Below, in pieces: positions 7,760-14,664 of a stretch of DNA of 25,269 nucleotides. The translations under genes and the position numbers were made by a program. The notes below the pieces were generated by a model. That model was not told the DNA's origin. It did no database searches and worked only from the letters and a program-made list of their open reading frames with translations. Each line of letters begins with the position of its first letter. Position 1 is the first letter of the stretch. Origin of the DNA: CAYWJT01 sp964458655 (GTDB lineage Bacteria > Acidobacteriota > Aminicenantia > Aminicenantales > Saccharicenantaceae); contig CAYWJT010000041.1 in the NCBI GenBank assembly GCA_964458655.1, positions 1-25,269 on the forward strand. Reading direction: 5' to 3'.

Positions 7760-9166
7760 ATGCGGGACGCGGAATCACAGGGTGACGGACTTTCCCGTAA
7801 GCTCAGGCTCTTCCCGCTCACGAACATCGTCGTGGCCAACATGGTGGGAGCGGGCATCTTCACCACCTCCGGCCTGCTCCTCAAGGATCTCGGCCGTCCC
7901 GGCGTGATGCTGGCGCTGTGGGCCGTCGGCGGGCTTATCGCCCTGTGCGGCGCTTTGAGTTACGGAGAGTTGGGCGCGGCCATGCCCCGGGCCGGCGGCG
8001 AATACGTTTTCCTGTCTCGGCTTTTCCATCCCCTGGCCGGGTTCCTCTCCGGCTGGGTGTCGTTCTTCGTCGGCTTTTCAGCCCCGATTGCGGCCTCGGC
8101 CATCGGTTTCTCCGAATACCTGGCCCGGGCCTTCCCGGGGATTTTCCGGCCGGGGATTTTCCCGGCGGCATCCGAGACGGTCATTCTGAAGAAGGTCTGC
8201 GCCGTCCTCATCATCTCCGGGTTCACCTTCCTGCACACGAGGGGGCTGGAGCTCGGTGCCAGGGTCCAGAACGCGCTCACGGCGCTCAAGGTCGGCCTGA
8301 TCGTCGCCCTGGTCGGGGCCGGCTTCCTTTCGGGCAAAGGCAGCCTGGCCTACCTCGGCGCCGGCGGCGGCTTCACGTTGGATTTCTCGGGCCTCAAGAC
8401 TCTGGGCCTGGCCCTGATGTGGATCATGTTCGCCTACAGCGGCTGGAACGCCTCGGCCTACGTCGGCTCGGAGGTCAGGGACCCCCGGAAGAACCTGCCG
8501 CTGTCGCTCGTCCTCGGCACGGGCGTCGTCATGGTCCTATACCTGGCGCTTAACTTTTTCTATATCTATTCGGCCGACCCGGCCGAGATGGCCGGCGTCA
8601 TCTCGGTCGGAGGCCTGGCGGCCGGCAAGCTCTTCGGAAGCGCGGCCGAAACGGTCATATCCGTGCTCATCGCCTTCGCCCTGTTCTCGTCCTTGAGCGC
8701 GTTCGTCATCATCGGCCCGCGCGTCTATTACGCCATGGCCAGGGACGGCGTCTTTTTCCGCTCGGTCGGCAGGGTCGACCCGAGGCGCGGCGTCCCCGCC
8801 CGTTCCATCTATCTCCAGGGCGCCATCGCCGTGGTCATGGTCCTGTTCGGGACCTTCGACCAGCTCCTGACCTACATGGGCTTCTCGCTCGGCATCTTCC
8901 CGATACTGGCGGTCATCGGCGTCTTCAAGCTCAGGCGCTCCGGCCTGAGCGCGGTCAAACTCCCGGGTTTTCCGGTAGCGCCCGCCGTCTACGTCCTGTT
9001 CGGCGCCGCCATCCTGTTCCTGTCCTTTCTGGAAAGGCCGGTCGAGTCGTCCGTCGCGATCGGCACCGTGCTGGTCGGCGTCCCGGTTTATTTCATCTTC
9101 AAGAAGGTCAACTTGCGGGATTCGGGAGGGCAAGCGCGGGAAGGCGGGGGAGAGCGGTCCGCTTGA
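7760..9166 (+). CDS. APC-superfamily amino acid permease
   Basis: A 468-residue inner-membrane protein with about 12 hydrophobic helices. The N-terminal NIVVANMVGAGIFTTSGLLL matches the TM1 signature of amino-acid/polyamine/organocation transporters, whose unwound G-x-G-I-F segment binds the amino-acid backbone. GELGAAMPRAGGEYVFLSR (TM3 loop) and FAYSGWNASAYVGSEVRDPR (TM6) are further family hallmarks. It is likely an amino-acid uniporter, symporter or antiporter; the specific amino acid is not evident. The ATG at 7760 was chosen because GAGGAG at 7747-7752 sits 7 bases upstream; a TTG at 7745 in the same frame overlaps that ribosome binding site and is unlikely to be used. It is monocistronic by layout, with its own promoter at 7638 and another promoter following it. 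Confidence 0.92.
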   Translation: MRDAESQGDGLSRKLRLFPLTNIVVANMVGAGIFTTSGLLLKDLGRPGVMLALWAVGGLIALCGALSYGELGAAMPRAGGEYVFLSRLFHPLAGFLSGWVSFFVGFSAPIAASAIGFSEYLARAFPGIFRPGIFPAASETVILKKVCAVLIISGFTFLHTRGLELGARVQNALTALKVGLIVALVGAGFLSGKGSLAYLGAGGGFTLDFSGLKTLGLALMWIMFAYSGWNASAYVGSEVRDPRKNLPLSLVLGTGVVMVLYLALNFFYIYSADPAEMAGVISVGGLAAGKLFGSAAETVISVLIAFALFSSLSAFVIIGPRVYYAMARDGVFFRSVGRVDPRRGVPARSIYLQGAIAVVMVLFGTFDQLLTYMGFSLGIFPILAVIGVFKLRRSGLSAVKLPGFPVAPAVYVLFGAAILFLSFLERPVESSVAIGTVLVGVPVYFIFKKVNLRDSGGQAREGGGERSA

Positions 9167-9188
9167 AGCCGTGCACCTCGGCCGGGAA

Positions 9189-9217
9189 TTTACTTTTTGC
9201 GTTCTTTTCGAGATAAT
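9189..9217 (+). promoter_or_regulatory. Promoter of the iron-sulfur membrane protein gene
   Basis: TTTACT at 9189-9194, a 17-bp spacer and GATAAT at 9212-9217, 34 bp before the start codon. Confidence 0.5.
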
Positions 9218-9251
9218 GCCGCCTCAAGCTCTACGGAGGTGACCGGGAACG

Positions 9252-10247
9252 ATGAAAAAAACGACATCAACCCTGAGAACGGCGTTCTTCATCGCCGCTT
9301 TTTCCCTTTTCTCCGGGGCAGGGTTCTGCCAGCCGGCCGCAGGACGGCGGGCCGGGGCCGGACCTGATTTCCTGAGCGTTCTCGGCCGGCCGAAGTTCAT
9401 CACTATGCTGGTCATCGCAGCCGTGGCTTTCACTCTGCTCGTGACCCGCCGGATGAGCAACCGCCTGAAATTCCCCATCCTGCTCCTTTCGACCTTCCTT
9501 TACGGGGTCGCCGCCAACCTGCCGGTGAAGTCCTTCACCGGGTTCGCCATGCACCCTTCACCGATCTGCTCGGCGACCAAGTCCCTGCTCTACGGCTTCA
9601 GGATGCCGATGATCGCGACCCTGGCCGTCATCCTCTTCCTGACTCTTGTCGGACCGAAGCTGTTCTGCGGCTGGGTCTGTCCCGTGGGGGCCGTCCAGGA
9701 GCTCATCTCGATGCTGGCCGATAAGTTGGGCGTCAGAAGAAGGAAATGGCGTTTCCGCGGGACTCAGACCGTCCGGGTCCTGATCTTCATCGCCTTCATC
9801 TTCCTGAGCTTGACGGCGGTCATTCATACGGTATCGAACGGACGGACGGTCGCGCTCTCGCTCTATGATTACATCAACGCCTTTCACGGCTTCGAGGTCA
9901 GCCTGCAACCGACGCTCCTCGACAACCTGTTCCATTTCCTGCCCCTGGCCCTGACGCTCGTTTTCGCGTTCTTCTTTTACCGCCCGTTCTGCTACCTTGT
10001 CTGCCCCATCGGCTTGATAACGAACGTCGTCGAGCAGGCAGCCCTTTTCCGAGTCGTCCGCAGCCGGAAAGCCTGCGACGACTGCGGCACCTGCGACGAC
10101 TGCGGCACCTGCGCCGCCCAGGCCCCGTGTCCGGCGGTGGCTGAGATCCTGAAGGGCGCCGTGCTCAGGCCCGATTGCTTCTCCTGCAACCGGTGCGTCA
10201 AGAATTGCTGCCGGGGCGCGCTCGAATTCGGCCTGCGCGACAGGTGA
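9252..10247 (+). CDS. NapH/CcoG-like polytopic membrane protein with two ferredoxin-type clusters
   Basis: A 331-residue membrane protein. GGAGGTGA at 9235-9242 is a near-perfect ribosome binding site. Residues 1-26 resemble a signal peptide or first helix, followed by about five hydrophobic segments. FCGWVCPVGAVQE (C139, C143) and FCYLVCPIG (C247, C251) are the paired CxxxCP membrane motifs of the Fer4_5/NapH family. The C-terminus has a cysteine-rich segment (C275, 278, 281, 284, 287, 293) and a classical C309-x2-C312-x2-C315-x3-C319, each able to hold a [4Fe-4S] centre. Relatives pass electrons between quinones and periplasmic or cytoplasmic redox proteins. Residues 275-280 (CDDCGT) are repeated at 281-286 through an exact DNA duplication. 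No partner oxidoreductase is nearby, so its electron donor and acceptor are unknown. Confidence 0.88.
   Translation: MKKTTSTLRTAFFIAAFSLFSGAGFCQPAAGRRAGAGPDFLSVLGRPKFITMLVIAAVAFTLLVTRRMSNRLKFPILLLSTFLYGVAANLPVKSFTGFAMHPSPICSATKSLLYGFRMPMIATLAVILFLTLVGPKLFCGWVCPVGAVQELISMLADKLGVRRRKWRFRGTQTVRVLIFIAFIFLSLTAVIHTVSNGRTVALSLYDYINAFHGFEVSLQPTLLDNLFHFLPLALTLVFAFFFYRPFCYLVCPIGLITNVVEQAALFRVVRSRKACDDCGTCDDCGTCAAQAPCPAVAEILKGAVLRPDCFSCNRCVKNCCRGALEFGLRDR
10074..10109 (+). repeat. Perfect 18-bp tandem duplication in the ferredoxin motif
   Basis: The unit TGCGACGACTGCGGCACC occurs twice with no mismatch at 10074-10091 and 10092-10109. It is in frame and adds CDDCGT, two extra cysteines, to the cluster-binding segment. 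Identity at all 18 bases, synonymous positions included, suggests a recent event. Confidence 0.95.
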
Positions 10248-10324
10248 CGGCCTGAGCCCCACCTTCTCTTGACCGTATCGGCCGGCTCCGGGTATGCCGG
10301 GCAGCGGGGGACTGTTCCATTTCC

Positions 10325-10354
10325 TTGACAGCGGCGCAGCGCAGGCGATATCAT
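10325..10354 (+). promoter_or_regulatory. Sigma-70-type promoter of the HEGMH/barrel gene
   Basis: TTGACA at 10325-10330, an 18-bp spacer and TATCAT at 10349-10354, followed by CGGCCCA. The predicted transcript starts near 10361 and has a leader of about 105 bases containing a short ORF. Confidence 0.7.
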
Positions 10355-10383
10355 CGGCCCACTAAGGGAAATAAAGGATCCGG

Positions 10384-10455
10384 ATGAAAGCCCCATGCCA
10401 TATGATGCCCCCGTGGCATCCCGCCGTCGTCCCGCCTTCGGAATACCGGGCCTAA
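10384..10455 (+). CDS. Possible 23-aa leader ORF (uORF) ending at the next gene's SD
   Basis: An ATG at 10384 with AAAGGA about 5 bases upstream opens 23 codons (beginning MKAPCHMM, rich in Pro, with two His and a Trp) and stops at TAA 10453-10455. That stop overlaps AAGGAGGAG (10454-10462), the ribosome binding site of the TTG-initiated gene at 10466. The layout would let a ribosome finishing the uORF affect initiation downstream. No similarity is recognised, and it could be chance. Confidence 0.35.
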   Translation: MKAPCHMMPPWHPAVVPPSEYRA

Positions 10456-10465
10456 GGAGGAGCCT

Positions 10466-12412
10466 TTGAAAGAAGCAACTCTCTGCTACCGGATCAAGTC
10501 TCGAAACTTCCACGTTTTTATGGCCGCAGCACTGCTTTCCGCGTTCCTAAGTCCGCCTGCGCAGGCCGCGCAACAACCTCAATCGGGCCCCAAACCTCAG
10601 CGGATCCTGTTCCGGGAGATCGGCCCGTCCGACCCCAAAAGGGACGTCATCCAAAACGTATTGGACTCGTCGTTTTACTCCATGAGGTCCGGTTTCTCGA
10701 GCAGCGAATGGACGAGCGGGCACTACGGGGGGGCCTGGGAACGGGCCAGGCAGTATTTCCCGAATCACGTTTATTACAATCCTTCCCAGCAGTATTTCAT
10801 GACCCATTTTTTCAATCCCAACGGCAAGTTGGAAATGGAGATATTCGACTCTGACTATCTCCGCATGTGCGTCGCTAACCGCGGCACGTTCACCAGCCGC
10901 GGCATAGTGGCGAGCTACCGAACGATGCTGGGAGCGGACCCGCAGGCCGCCGCAGATTTCGCCCGCAAGCTGGGCGAGCTTGAGCCCTATTTCCGCGATG
11001 AGTCAGCCAAGGATAGGCTGAAGCAGATGATAGGCGAACGTCTCTTCGACAGGTTGCTCGGGGAGCTGCGCCGCGAGAACTATCACATGTTCGCGGGCGC
11101 CCTCCTGCACGAGGGCATGCACGCCAAGATGGACGACGACAAGCTGGTGCGGGCCATCCAGGATGAATATAAGGGCTGCAAGCTGCCGGTCCAGTGGGAC
11201 GAGCTGCGGGCCTACATGTCGGAGATAAACTACCACAGCAAGTTTTACACCTGGGCCGTGGGAGACATGGCCGCCAGCTGGCGGGCCATCGACAGCCAGC
11301 TTCGCGAGCTGGAGGCCTGGCGCAAGAGGCCGAAACCGCTGAGCGCAGCAGACCGGGCCAAGATCGAGGCCATCAAGGCCAGGATCAAGGCCTATATAGC
11401 GCTTATCCGGCTTCGCATGCGCGAGATATGGCAGTCGGCCAACCGCATCAAGGGCCTCGTCCTGAGTTTCCAGCAAGATTACCTCAAGCCGGCCGCGCCG
11501 GCCGAGCATCGGGAAATGCTGGAGCGCCTGCTCGTTGCGGTGACGGATTTCTGCGGCCGGGTGGGGGATGAGATAATGCGACAGGAGGTGATGCTGAGGG
11601 ACCTCGAACAGCAGCTCAACCTCTGGAACAAATGGGCCGCCTGCGAGCTGCCCTCACCGCCGCCTCCGGAAGTGGCCGCCGATATCATTAAGAGGGCCAA
11701 GGGGACCACCTGGCCGGTTCCGCCTGGGGACCAGGCCGAGAACATACGCAAGAAGGCCGAGCGGGAGATAGGCAAGGTCCCGGGCTCGCTTCAACCGGGC
11801 CTCCGCCGGTCCGGTTCCGGCAACCTGGGATTCATGTTTTCAGCCGCTTATATCGGGGCCGCTCCTTCAATGAATGCCCAGAACGGATACCTCGATTATC
11901 TTAATCAGGTCTGGGACGGCGACCTGCCAGCGTTCGGCTGGGAGCACGGTTTCGGTTTCGGCTTCGGGCGGCGGCTTTCTCCCTCGTTTGAAGTCGGTCT
12001 GGCCTTCGAAAGGTCTTCCGCCGGCGTATCCGGGAATCTGAGAGCTGTCGGCAGCCTTTACGTTTCAACCCATTCCCTGACATCTTACGGGCCATATCTG
12101 GCTTGGCGCGGTCCGAAGATCGCTCCTGCGTGGCGCATCACGGCCCTGGCGTCGCTGGCCTGGTGTTCTGTCCGCTACCGGGAGACCGAGAACGGGTCAG
12201 GGGCCGGGGCGAGCGACGGCGGTTTGAAGTGGATGCTGCTCCTGGGCCCCGAATTCGAAGTTGCCACCAGACTGTCGTTCAGCCTGACGGCCGGTTACCG
12301 TCAGGCTTCGCTGGACGGGTTCGACGCCAACTTCTATATGCCTGGGTCGCCGCCCGTCAGGTTGGAGTTTACCGGCTTCACAGTCCGGGCCGGGCTGGCC
12401 TTACGGTTGTAG
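10466..12412 (+). CDS. Unrecognised secreted protein: HEGMH zincin-like domain plus C-terminal outer-membrane barrel-like region
   Basis: I do not recognise this 648-residue protein as a named family. It starts with TTG, supported by AAGGAGGAG 3-5 bases upstream; residues 1-36 form a signal peptide ending AQAA. Residues 40-270 hold a globular domain with H215-E-G-M-H219, the HExxH zinc motif of zincin peptidases, and E246 or E253 in WDELRAYMSE could be the third ligand. Residues 275-390 are charged and helical, possibly coiled coil. From about 450 the sequence alternates like beta-strands with Gly and aromatics (FGWEHGFGFGFGRRL, SFEVGLAFERSS, GFTVRAGLALRL) and ends in an amphipathic strand, as outer-membrane barrels do. 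A plausible reading is a periplasmic or surface metalloprotease tethered by a barrel. Activity is inferred, not shown. The gene stands alone behind its own promoter and uORF. Confidence 0.7.
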   Translation: MKEATLCYRIKSRNFHVFMAAALLSAFLSPPAQAAQQPQSGPKPQRILFREIGPSDPKRDVIQNVLDSSFYSMRSGFSSSEWTSGHYGGAWERARQYFPNHVYYNPSQQYFMTHFFNPNGKLEMEIFDSDYLRMCVANRGTFTSRGIVASYRTMLGADPQAAADFARKLGELEPYFRDESAKDRLKQMIGERLFDRLLGELRRENYHMFAGALLHEGMHAKMDDDKLVRAIQDEYKGCKLPVQWDELRAYMSEINYHSKFYTWAVGDMAASWRAIDSQLRELEAWRKRPKPLSAADRAKIEAIKARIKAYIALIRLRMREIWQSANRIKGLVLSFQQDYLKPAAPAEHREMLERLLVAVTDFCGRVGDEIMRQEVMLRDLEQQLNLWNKWAACELPSPPPPEVAADIIKRAKGTTWPVPPGDQAENIRKKAEREIGKVPGSLQPGLRRSGSGNLGFMFSAAYIGAAPSMNAQNGYLDYLNQVWDGDLPAFGWEHGFGFGFGRRLSPSFEVGLAFERSSAGVSGNLRAVGSLYVSTHSLTSYGPYLAWRGPKIAPAWRITALASLAWCSVRYRETENGSGAGASDGGLKWMLLLGPEFEVATRLSFSLTAGYRQASLDGFDANFYMPGSPPVRLEFTGFTVRAGLALRL

Positions 12413-12494
12413 GTTTGAGCCGGAAAAGGTTCAAATCAGCAGGGCCGCCTTATCGTTAACCGTTTTATTGGACGCGGTATTTGCGTTGTCAGCG

Positions 12495-12540
12495 AAGCCC
12501 GGCGCCGCGCCGGGGCTTATCGTTCCGCGCATGCCGGAAC
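12495..12540 (+). terminator. Tandem GC-rich hairpins after the HEGMH/barrel gene
   Basis: AAGCCCGGCG/CGCCGGGGCTT (12495-12518, loop CCG, one bulge) is followed by GTTCCG/CGGAAC (12522-12540, loop of 7). There is no adjacent T-run, so termination without Rho is doubtful; they may instead protect the transcript end. Confidence 0.4.
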
Positions 12541-12555
12541 GCCGCGCGCGCAGTT

Positions 12556-12583
12556 TTGTTAATCGGCGCAATCATGTTACTAT
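12556..12583 (+). promoter_or_regulatory. Possible promoter of the OmpA-type lipoprotein gene
   Basis: TTGTTA at 12556-12561, a 16-bp spacer and TACTAT at 12578-12583. Each box matches consensus at four positions, so this is a moderate candidate. Confidence 0.4.
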
Positions 12584-12605
12584 GGAGAAGTCCGGGAGAG
12601 ACAAG

Positions 12606-12635
12606 ATGTTGTCATACATGAAGGAGGGAATATGA
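12606..12635 (+). CDS. Possible 9-codon leader ORF overlapping the OmpA-type gene start
   Basis: ATG at 12606, preceded by GGGAGAG at 6 bases, encodes MLSYMKEGI and stops at TGA 12633-12635. That stop overlaps the ATG at 12632 of the lipoprotein gene in an ATGA arrangement typical of translational coupling. The frame also spans the downstream gene's own GGAGG, so translation of it would cover that site. It may be fortuitous. Confidence 0.3.
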   Translation: MLSYMKEGI

Positions 12636-13300
12636 AAAGAACGATAACAGCCGTCCTTGCGCTGGGAGTCATAATAATGAGCGTAAGTTGCGCGAGCTGG
12701 AGCAAGACGGCCAGGGGCGCGGCTATCGGCGCGGCGGGCGGGGCCGTTGTCGGCGGTGTGGTCGGCAAGATGGCCGGCAACACTCTGCTCGGGGCTATCG
12801 CGGGCGCAGCCGTCGGCGGGGCGGCCGGGGCCTACATCGGCCGTCAGATGGACAAGCAGGCCGAGGAGATGCGCCGGGACCTCCAGGGAGCCAGGGTCGA
12901 GCGCGTCGGCGAAGGCATCAAGATCACCTTCGACTCGGGCCTTCTTTTCGACGTCAATAAGCACGAGCTCCGCGGGGAGAGCCGTGATAACTTGGCCAAG
13001 CTGGCCGCCGTCCTCAACAAGTACCCGGACACCAACATCCTTATTGAAGGCCACACCGACTCGACCGGCACCAGGGAGTACAATCAAACGCTGTCTGAGA
13101 ACCGGGCCAAGGCCGTGGCCGCCTATCTGGCCCAGCTGAACGTCCAGTCGGCCAGGTTCACCGTCATGGGCTACGGCCCGGACCAGCCGATCGCCCCCAA
13201 CGACACGGTGGAGGGACGCCAGCAGAACCGGCGGGTCGACCTGGCCATCATGGCCAACGAAAAACTGAAGAAGATTGCCAGGGAACAAGCCGAGAAGTAA
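12632..13300 (+). CDS. OmpA-family peptidoglycan-binding lipoprotein with glycine zipper (YiaD-like)
   Basis: The 222-residue product starts at an ATG 5 bases after AAGGAGG. A short hydrophobic signal ends at C20 (MSVSC20), a probable but non-canonical lipobox. Residues 28-70 are a Gly/Ala zipper (AIGAAGGAVVGGVVGKMAG and a second such stretch), as in YiaD-type proteins. Residues 95-210 are an OmpA C-terminal domain: FDSGLLFDVNKHEL, EGHTDSTG with D143 and SENRA with R158, the residues that hold diaminopimelate in peptidoglycan. It should tie the outer membrane to the cell wall. It is convergent with the PAS gene, 16 bp away. Confidence 0.93.
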   Translation: MKRTITAVLALGVIIMSVSCASWSKTARGAAIGAAGGAVVGGVVGKMAGNTLLGAIAGAAVGGAAGAYIGRQMDKQAEEMRRDLQGARVERVGEGIKITFDSGLLFDVNKHELRGESRDNLAKLAAVLNKYPDTNILIEGHTDSTGTREYNQTLSENRAKAVAAYLAQLNVQSARFTVMGYGPDQPIAPNDTVEGRQQNRRVDLAIMANEKLKKIAREQAEK

Positions 13301-13316
13301 CCGAGGCGGCTCTGAC

Positions 13317-13664
13317 TCAGCCCCGGTCGCGGTTGAAGTGGGGCATCTCCCAGGGTATCTCGAGCGAGAGCTCGACCAGCCCGGCGTATTTTCCGTCGCG
13401 GTACCAGGGCGACTGGTAGATGAGCTTGCGGCGGCCGTTCTTCTGGATGGTATAGACGTTGGCCCGGCCGGACTCGAGCATGCCCCTGAGCTTGGAGCGG
13501 GCCGGCTCCGGATGGCAGTCCAGGACGTTCCGGCCGACGAGCGACGCGCCGCCGTCTTTCCTGAAGACCTCGGCCGACTTGTCGTTCATGGCCAAGATCC
13601 TGCCTTCTGCGTTTGAGACGGTTATGGCTCCGGGGAATTCCTTGACCCATTCGGCTTCGCTCAT
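13317..13664 (-). CDS. Small stand-alone PAS-domain protein
   Basis: The 115-residue product is a single PAS fold: FPGAITVSNAEGRILAMNDK, GRNVLDCHPEP and GMLESGRANVYTIQKNGRRK, then a C-terminal GLVELSLEIPWEMPHF typical of small PAS proteins. PAS domains sense ligands, redox state or light and pass signals by dimer contacts; no output domain is attached. The ATG at 13664 is chosen because AGGAG lies 7 bases upstream. The frame extends 44 codons further to 13796, but that part is Arg-rich, has no ribosome site and does not look like protein. Ligand and partner are unknown. No clear promoter is seen. Confidence 0.85.
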   Translation of the reverse strand: MSEAEWVKEFPGAITVSNAEGRILAMNDKSAEVFRKDGGASLVGRNVLDCHPEPARSKLRGMLESGRANVYTIQKNGRRKLIYQSPWYRDGKYAGLVELSLEIPWEMPHFNRDRG

Positions 13665-13706
13665 CGCGCTGCTCCTAATAAGTTCCCGGATGGTGACTCT
13701 GCCCTC

Positions 13707-13724
13707 GGGACGGCATGTCGTCCC
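13707..13724. repeat. Short inverted repeat upstream of the PAS gene
   Basis: GGGACG and CGTCCC flank a 6-base centre, giving an 18-bp near-palindrome 43 bp before the PAS start codon and downstream of the acetyltransferase gene. It could be an operator or a weak transcript-end hairpin; there is no T-run. Confidence 0.35.
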
Positions 13725-13910
13725 GCCTGCGACGCTGCGTCTTGGTCGTCGGCCGGCCCGCCGGCCCGACGCCGTGCCGATCGTCTCCGAGAGCAAGGCG
13801 CTTCTTCAGAAGTCGGGCGCCTTTCCAAGCATGGGAGCTCTTTCCGTGATCGAGGTCCTGAGAAGGGATGATCTTTACTCTGTTCGTCCCGTGTTTGAGA
13901 TCGCCGGACA

Positions 13911-14495
13911 TCAGCGGCAGCGCTGCCAGTCCGACTCGCTGAAGACGCGGTCGAGCTCCTTCCACAAATCCTTGATGTTGCAGGTCATGACGAGCAGGTC
14001 CTGCGGTTCGCCCTTGATGTCCTTTACGAAGTCCGGCATGAACGAGCTTTCCCGGAAACCCAGTCTGCGGAAGATCTGCTGGGCGCCGGTCTGGGGCCGC
14101 ATCATCTTGGCCACGATGACTTCCAGCTTGTTCTGGACCGCAATGAAGTAGAGCTCTCGGAACATGACCGTGCCCAGTCCCCGGCGCTGGAACGGCCTGG
14201 CCACGATCAGCCGGATCTCGCCCTGGTGCTTGCTCCAGGGTTCCCCCGAAAGCTCGAGGGCCCCGCTGGCGACGATGCGGTCGCCGTGCCAGGCGGCGAT
14301 GCGGATGTCGTCCCCGGTTTCCACCCGCCGGAGCCGCTTGGCTACGGCCTGGCGGTCGGTGACATCGAACCGGAGGTACTTCCGGTCCTCAAGAGGCAGG
14401 GCCAGGTAGAAATCCATCAGGGCGTCGAGATGTTCCGGCCCCAAGCTGCGGATGGTCACTTCGGTGCCGTCCTTGAGTTTTTCGACCTTTTCCAT
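13911..14495 (-). CDS. GNAT-family N-acetyltransferase
   Basis: The 194-residue protein has the GNAT fold: an N-terminal TIRSLGPEHLDALMDFYLAL (beta1-alpha1), RIAAWHGDRIVASGAL (beta2-3) and the acetyl-CoA motif A in RLIVARPFQRRGLGTVMF (Q-x-x-G-x-G pyrophosphate loop). AQQIFRRLGFRE is the usual motif B tail. It moves an acetyl group from acetyl-CoA to an unknown amine, either a small molecule or protein lysine. The start has GGGAG 10 bases upstream. It diverges from the GH127 gene, has a strong promoter of its own and stands about 250 bp before the PAS gene on the same strand; they may be co-transcribed. Confidence 0.88.
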   Translation of the reverse strand: MEKVEKLKDGTEVTIRSLGPEHLDALMDFYLALPLEDRKYLRFDVTDRQAVAKRLRRVETGDDIRIAAWHGDRIVASGALELSGEPWSKHQGEIRLIVARPFQRRGLGTVMFRELYFIAVQNKLEVIVAKMMRPQTGAQQIFRRLGFRESSFMPDFVKDIKGEPQDLLVMTCNIKDLWKELDRVFSESDWQRCR

Positions 14496-14536
14496 TCTTG
14501 CGGCTCCCTCGCTCTCGTCTCCGTTCTTACGCCTAA

Positions 14537-14565
14537 ACTATATGAACGGGCACTGGAGTTGTCAA
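14537..14565 (-). promoter_or_regulatory. Sigma-70-type promoter of the GNAT gene
   Basis: On the minus strand, TTGACA (14560-14565), a 17-bp spacer and TATAGT (14537-14542), about 40 bp before the start codon. Confidence 0.75.
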
Positions 14566-14664
14566 GCCGAAGCCGGCTGCGCGGGCGCCGGTCATTACGA
14601 AAGGACTTAGGACTGGAAAAACCGGCCTGAACGGGCATAATATCAGGCTTGATAGGAGAGCTCG

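Noticed and set aside
13665..13796. 44-codon N-terminal extension of the PAS protein
   Set aside because: Arg-rich, without SD, and the internal ATG at 13664 has a well-spaced AGGAG.
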